Shown here: one piece after another, positions 7,267 through 10,497 of the stretch
How the letters are laid out: the number at the start of each line of letters is the position of its first letter
Position numbering within the stretch: position 1 is the stretch's first letter
DNA from: an uncultured Eudoraea sp.
GTDB lineage: Bacteria > Bacteroidota > Bacteroidia > Flavobacteriales > Flavobacteriaceae
Length of the DNA stretch: 10,497 bases
Direction of reading: 5' to 3'
Assembly: GCA_905479615.1 (NCBI GenBank)
Contig: CAJQNH010000124.1
Span: 1-10,497, forward strand
Made by a program: the position numbers and the translations under genes
Notes under the pieces: generated by a model
What the model was told of the DNA's origin: nothing
What the model saw: only the letters and a program-made list of their open reading frames with translations
Databases searched by the model: none

Positions 7267-8313
7267 TTATTTAAGTTCTTTCTTATAGGCTGCCATAAGT
7301 ACTTCCGCAGCCCGAAAAGGGGAAATTTTATCTTCAGCAACCTTCTGTAACATAGTTTCCAGATGCTCTTTAACCGAAGATGTCCGGTAAAATTGCTGCT
7401 TTAAAAGTTCATCTATGGTCTGCATGAGCCAGTATTTATTCTGATTTCGCCTGTTATCTTCAAAATATCCATGGTCTTTCGTGGTGTCCAAAAACTGTAG
7501 AATCATATCCCAAATTTCAATAATGCCCGTTTTATTAATTGCCGAACAAGTACTTACCTTTGGAATCCATCCATTTTCTTTAGGCGGGTAGAGTTGCAAA
7601 GCTCTTTCAAATTCTACTTTGGCCCGCTGTGCTCTTTTTAAATTATCTCCGTCAGCCTTATTGATAGCAATAGCATCCGCCATCTCCATAATCCCTCTTT
7701 TTATTCCCTGAAGTTCATCTCCAGCGCCTGCTAACTTTAAAAGCAAAAAGAAATCTACCATACTGTGTACCGCAGTTTCACTTTGCCCAACCCCAACGGT
7801 TTCTATTAAGACTATATCAAAACCCGCAGCTTCGCATAGGATGACAGATTCCCTTGTTTTACGGGCTACACCACCAAGAGATTCACCCGAAGGAGATGGC
7901 CGAATAAAAGCATTAGGATCTTTAACCAGTTCCTGCATACGCGTTTTATCACCAAGGATACTTCCTTTACTTCGGGTACTTGTGGGATCTACGGCTAAAA
8001 CAGCAACTTTTTTGCCAAGTCCTGTAAGGGTTGTGCCTAAAACTTCAATAAAAGAACTCTTCCCAACACCAGGGACTCCGGTTATACCAATTCTTATGCT
8101 TTTAATTTCTTTTAAGAGGCAATTCTCAATTAAGATATAGGCCTTCTTGAGATCTTCATTTCTTGTGCTTTCCACAATGGTTATGGCCCTTGCTAAAATA
8201 GCCTTATCTCCATCAAATACCCCTTGTGTAAGCTCCTCAACAGAGAGCTTCTTTTTACGATGCTTTTTTACCTGGAGAACTCCTTTAGTACCTATATTTT
8301 TTTCTGTACCCAA
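7267..8313 (-). CDS. meaB: MeaB/ArgK-type GTPase, chaperone of methylmalonyl-CoA mutase
   Basis: MeaB is a G3E-family GTPase that protects and reactivates adenosylcobalamin-dependent methylmalonyl-CoA mutase in the cytosol. This 348-residue protein has the usual length and motifs: Walker A GVPGVGKS (79-86), the VDPTSTRSKGSILGDKTRM block (108-126, metal binding and switch I), ETVGVGQSE (171-179, switch II) and the base-specificity motif NKADG (218-222), followed by the C-terminal helical dimerisation region. The only start near the expected N terminus is TTG at 8313 (MGTEKNIGTK). It sits two bases after the stop of the DUF2911 gene, which fits translational coupling. No mutase gene lies in the window; in many genomes it is adjacent. 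The function is confident, the exact N terminus less so. Confidence 0.94.
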   Translation of the reverse strand: MGTEKNIGTKGVLQVKKHRKKKLSVEELTQGVFDGDKAILARAITIVESTRNEDLKKAYILIENCLLKEIKSIRIGITGVPGVGKSSFIEVLGTTLTGLGKKVAVLAVDPTSTRSKGSILGDKTRMQELVKDPNAFIRPSPSGESLGGVARKTRESVILCEAAGFDIVLIETVGVGQSETAVHSMVDFFLLLKLAGAGDELQGIKRGIMEMADAIAINKADGDNLKRAQRAKVEFERALQLYPPKENGWIPKVSTCSAINKTGIIEIWDMILQFLDTTKDHGYFEDNRRNQNKYWLMQTIDELLKQQFYRTSSVKEHLETMLQKVAEDKISPFRAAEVLMAAYKKELK

Positions 8314-8315
8314 TG

Positions 8316-8876
8316 TTAGTTGTTAATAGGTATCCTAACCTTAGTTTTATCCCATTCAAGGTATAAGTACAATTGGCCGGCATCTTCAAAATCTATAGTA
8401 AGACTTTCAACTGTTTCCGCTAAAGTAATAACGGGCACTTCAATATTTAAGATATCTTCTTCAGGGGTCCTTGTTGTTTCTTTCCCACCACTTATTAGGG
8501 TAACCCCCCATTCAGGGACATTTTTATTTAGGATTATCTGCCAATTTTCCTTACCGGGGATGCTCCAAACTGAATAGGTGCCAGCTGGAAGTTCTTTATC
8601 GATTATATAAATTTTAGAATTAGTGGTAAAAGTAGTAGGCTCATTGGCGCCGGTTCGCCATATGGTATCATAAGGAACCAGTTTACCAAAAATTTCCCTT
8701 CCCTTTTTAAAAGGACTACTGTATTTTAGTGTAAGGTCCATGCCATTTTCAGTGTAAACAACGGTCTTTTGTGGACTGTTTTTCTTAGTTTGTTCTTTTA
8801 GATATGGCATTCCCACAAAGTAAAAAAGTAAGGCCAATGCCGCCAAAACGATCAAAATCCATTTTAAAACTTTCAT
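8316..8876 (-). CDS. DUF2911 domain protein, membrane-anchored
   Basis: This 186-residue protein begins at an ATG with MKVLKWILIVLAALALLFYF, a hydrophobic anchor or uncleaved signal, so the rest probably faces the periplasm. The domain from about residue 38 is DUF2911, with the hallmark blocks YSSPFKKGREIFG (51-63), LVPYDTIWRTGANE (66-79), LPAGTYSVWSIP (96-107) and a final beta-rich segment ending in LYLEWDKTKVRIPI. DUF2911 proteins are common in Bacteroidota, mostly exported beta-sandwich proteins without an established activity. It lies 25 bases downstream of the mutarotase gene and two bases upstream of meaB, so it belongs to the same transcript, but this gives no clear functional hint. 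Confidence 0.9.
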   Translation of the reverse strand: MKVLKWILIVLAALALLFYFVGMPYLKEQTKKNSPQKTVVYTENGMDLTLKYSSPFKKGREIFGKLVPYDTIWRTGANEPTTFTTNSKIYIIDKELPAGTYSVWSIPGKENWQIILNKNVPEWGVTLISGGKETTRTPEEDILNIEVPVITLAETVESLTIDFEDAGQLYLYLEWDKTKVRIPINN

Positions 8877-8901
8877 ATTATTGAAGTGCTGATTAGTTTG
8901 T

Positions 8902-9810
8902 CTAAGTTACTAAATCAAAAGTAAAAATTGCCTGGTTGTAATAGGTTTCTCCGGGATGAAGCACCGCCGGTGGAAATGATTGAATGTTAGGTGCATCAGG
9001 ATAGTTTTGGGTTTCAAAACAAATAGCTGCAAACTCTAACGGAGTATAAACAACAACTGCAGGTTGATTGCTTTCAACTTTCATCTGAATGCCTGAAACC
9101 GGGGAATATAATTCAGCCACTGTTTTAGCATCTTTTGAAACAACATAAGGGGTGTCCAGCCGTATTTTTGCGATTTCCTTTTTGGCAAGAAAATTATAAT
9201 CAGTATCCACAACAGAAATCCGCCTTCCTGTCGGAAGCAAATTGTCATGGGTTTCCAATATTTCAGGACATTGCAATTCGAGCTGATAGTGATCAATCGC
9301 ACTGGTATTGTCCAGGCAAAAATAGGAATGGTTGGTTAAGTTTATAACCGTAGTTCTATCTGTAACTGCCTCATGAACGATATGCAGTGAATTACCAACC
9401 AGTCTATAAGTCACGCTGGCCTTAAGATTTCCCGGATATCCCTCTTCCATATGAGGACTTTGATAACTCAATTTAATAAATGGATCTTTATTGTATTCGA
9501 TGGTATCAAAAACCCAGTATTTTTTTCCAAAGCCACTCTTTCCTCCATGCAGATGTACCCCATCATCAGCGTATAAATTATAGGAATCACCTTTAAGTTT
9601 GAAGCCTCCGTTTGATATCCTTCCCGCAAAGCGCCCAACACAGGCACCCAGAGATATTTGATCTTCCAGATAATTTTCTGGATTCTCAAATCCCACTGCT
9701 AAATTCAGCGTATTTCCTTCCCGGTCTTTAAATAGAATTTTTTGAATAATAGCTCCGTAATCAAGGACACTCAAGGATATAAATTCGTTTTTAATTGTAA
9801 CTTGTTGCAA
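8902..9810 (-). CDS. galM: Aldose 1-epimerase (galactose mutarotase)
   Basis: The enzyme interconverts alpha and beta anomers of aldoses such as galactose. At 302 residues it is shorter than classical GalM (about 340) and resembles the compact GalM-like branch. Visible active-site features are GRFAGRISNGGF (59-70, substrate-binding Arg64), GVHLHGGKSGFGKKYW (84-99, His88), NLTNHSYFCLD (157-167, with H161 as likely catalytic acid), an Asp at 219 in LDTPYVV where classical enzymes have D-H-N-F, and FETQNYPDAPN (265-275, with E266 as likely catalytic base). No signal peptide is seen, so it is probably cytosolic. The proposed start is TTG at 9810 (MQQVTIKNEF); the frame upstream offers no ATG or GTG before non-coding sequence. 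It is the first gene of the presumed five-gene minus-strand operon and is divergent from the sigma factor gene. Confidence 0.92.
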   Translation of the reverse strand: MQQVTIKNEFISLSVLDYGAIIQKILFKDREGNTLNLAVGFENPENYLEDQISLGACVGRFAGRISNGGFKLKGDSYNLYADDGVHLHGGKSGFGKKYWVFDTIEYNKDPFIKLSYQSPHMEEGYPGNLKASVTYRLVGNSLHIVHEAVTDRTTVINLTNHSYFCLDNTSAIDHYQLELQCPEILETHDNLLPTGRRISVVDTDYNFLAKKEIAKIRLDTPYVVSKDAKTVAELYSPVSGIQMKVESNQPAVVVYTPLEFAAICFETQNYPDAPNIQSFPPAVLHPGETYYNQAIFTFDLVT

Positions 9811-9917
9811 GGCGGACGATTTAAAATTTCTTAAAAATACTTGTTTTTTGCAACATGTAATTTTTTCTTTCGTCTTTAAGATAACAACAACTAATACAAA
9901 AATTGGAAACTGGCCAA
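9811..9917. promoter_or_regulatory. Divergent intergenic region between galM and the ECF sigma gene
   Basis: These about 107 AT-rich bases must hold the promoters for the galM run (minus) and the sigma factor gene (plus). I see no convincing pair of Bacteroidota -33 TTTG and -7 TAnnTTTG elements. The closest -7 look-alikes are TAATTTTT at 9858-9865 on the plus strand and TATTTTTA on the minus strand near 9832-9839. The plus strand also holds TTGCAACATGTAA at 9848-9860, with the palindromes TTGCAA and ACATGT. The promoter role is inferred from gene layout. Confidence 0.35.
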
Positions 9918-10460
9918 ATGTTTCAAATAGATCTGGTAGAGCGTTGCAAAGTCAACGATCGTAGAGCGCAAATAAAGCTTTACAGGCAGTATTGTGATGG
10001 GATGTATTACGTTGCAAAGCGCTTTATAAGCGATCCTGATGATGCTGAAGACGTTTTACAGGAATCCTTTATTAAAGCGTTTCAGAAGATACATCAGTTT
10101 AAAGGTGAAGTCACATTTGGCGCATGGTTAAAGCGAATTGTAATCAATAAAAGTATAGACTTTCTCAAATCTAAAAAGGAACGCTTTGAGGAACTTAATG
10201 AGAATAATATACATATCGTTGAAGATGATGACTGGTCTGTAGAGGATGGAATATCAATAGATGAGGTAAAAGAAGCAATAAATCAACTATCAGAGAAATA
10301 CCGGCTTGTAGTTCAGCTTTTCCTAATGGAGGGGTATGATCATAGAGAGATCTCTGAAATATTGAATTTGACAGAAACCACAAGCAGGACTCGATTGTTA
10401 AGAGGAAAAGGACATTTAAAGGAATTACTTAAAGAAAAACGTTATGGCACAGGATCTTAG
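9918..10460 (+). CDS. ECF-type RNA polymerase sigma-70 factor
   Basis: From the ATG at 9918 (MFQIDLVERC) the protein has 180 residues, normal for an ECF sigma factor; a TTG at 9903 in the same frame (METGQ added) is also possible. Region 2 spans about 21-88, with the core-binding and -10 recognition block DPDDAEDVLQESFIKAF (39-55) and AWLKRIVINKSIDFLKSKK (69-87). An acidic linker follows (ENNIHIVEDDDW and onward). Region 4 is at about 117-175: AINQLSEKYRLVV, then a helix-turn-helix in HREISEILNLTETTSRTRLLRGK (142-164). It should direct RNA polymerase to a set of envelope- or stress-related promoters, but the signal is unknown. The downstream gene starts inside its last codons, the usual place for an anti-sigma or membrane regulator. 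Confidence 0.94.
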   Translation: MFQIDLVERCKVNDRRAQIKLYRQYCDGMYYVAKRFISDPDDAEDVLQESFIKAFQKIHQFKGEVTFGAWLKRIVINKSIDFLKSKKERFEELNENNIHIVEDDDWSVEDGISIDEVKEAINQLSEKYRLVVQLFLMEGYDHREISEILNLTETTSRTRLLRGKGHLKELLKEKRYGTGS

Positions 10461-10497
10461 AGAATTGTTTAAGGAGGAGACGGGTAAAAGGTACCCA
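10444..10497 (+). CDS. Start of a gene overlapping the sigma factor, possible anti-sigma/membrane regulator (partial)
   Basis: An ATG at 10444 opens a frame (MAQDLRELFKEETGKRYP) that runs off the right edge after 18 codons and overlaps the sigma factor gene by 17 bases. In Flavobacteriaceae a membrane protein beginning with a similar Arg-Glu-Leu-Phe segment commonly follows this kind of ECF sigma gene; this is from memory, and the visible part has no transmembrane helix yet. The overlap suggests coupled translation and a balanced dose with the sigma factor. The function is inferred from position only. Confidence 0.62.
   Translation, partial: MAQDLRELFKEETGKRYP

Noticed and set aside
7841..8140. 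A 99-codon plus-strand frame inside meaB
   Set aside because: It is the mirror of the highly conserved MeaB GTPase motifs and has no family features.
8320..8577. An 85-codon plus-strand frame inside the DUF2911 gene
   Set aside because: It is antisense to the conserved domain and reads like random sequence.
9081..9689. Several 70-73-codon frames on both strands inside galM
   Set aside because: All overlap GalM active-site coding sequence and look like chance frames.
9800..9853. Two similar ACTTGTT...TGCAA segments near the galM start
   Set aside because: The match is short, the two copies differ by four inserted bases, and one lies in coding sequence, so chance is likely.
10470..10478. Strong Shine-Dalgarno-like AAGGAGGAG near the right edge
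   Set aside because: It lies within the coding frame starting at 10444 as Lys-Glu-Glu codons, and genes in this group seldom use such sites.

Overview
The window looks like chromosomal DNA from a marine-type member of the Flavobacteriaceae (Bacteroidota), perhaps close to Gramella/Christiangramia. This rests on low G+C content, near absence of Shine-Dalgarno sequences before well-supported genes, and recognisable flavobacterial family members (DUF2911 protein, flavobacterial ECF sigma factor, Tat-exported sugar isomerase, ArnT-like GT-C enzyme). The genus is a guess from memory, not a search result. No rRNA, tRNA, insertion sequence, CRISPR array or phage gene is visible. No stretch over 300 bases lacks a gene; the longest gap is about 146 bases.

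Layout. On the minus strand at the left edge is the N-terminal half of a Tat-exported TIM-barrel sugar isomerase/epimerase (1-486). Divergent from it is a plus-strand series: mazG (591-1364), split by an in-frame TAA at 1113-1115; a MATE-family efflux transporter (1511-2878); then a tight three-gene unit of a small acidic protein of unknown function (2956-3183), a PAP2-type lipid phosphatase (3185-3754) and an ArnT-like GT-C glycosyltransferase (3751-5412). Only three bases separate this from a convergent minus-strand run. In transcription order that run is an aldose 1-epimerase (9810-8902), a DUF2911 lipoprotein-like/membrane-anchored protein (8876-8316), the MeaB GTPase (8313-7267), a DPM1/ArnC-type GT2 enzyme (7231-6278) and a flippase-like LPG-synthase-TM membrane protein (6288-5416). 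Spacings in this run are 25, 2 and 35 bases and an 11-base overlap, so it is probably one operon. At the right edge, divergent from galM, an ECF sigma factor (9918-10460) overlaps the first 18 codons of a next gene, probably a membrane-bound regulator.

How the genes fit together. The meeting ends of the two runs hold parts of a polyprenyl-phosphate-sugar pathway: a GT2 enzyme to load a sugar on undecaprenyl phosphate, a polytopic membrane protein of a family tied to lipid-linked substrates, a GT-C enzyme to move the sugar to an envelope acceptor, and a PAP2 phosphatase that could recycle the lipid carrier. This is inferred from families and adjacency; no acceptor is identified. The other genes are housekeeping or envelope functions: nucleotide sanitation (broken mazG), drug/cation efflux, B12-dependent mutase maintenance (meaB), sugar mutarotation and an ECF regulatory pair. 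I see no clear previously undescribed system. The most notable items are the nonsense codon at a metal-ligand position of MazG, the split glycosylation locus, and several genes whose only plausible start is TTG.
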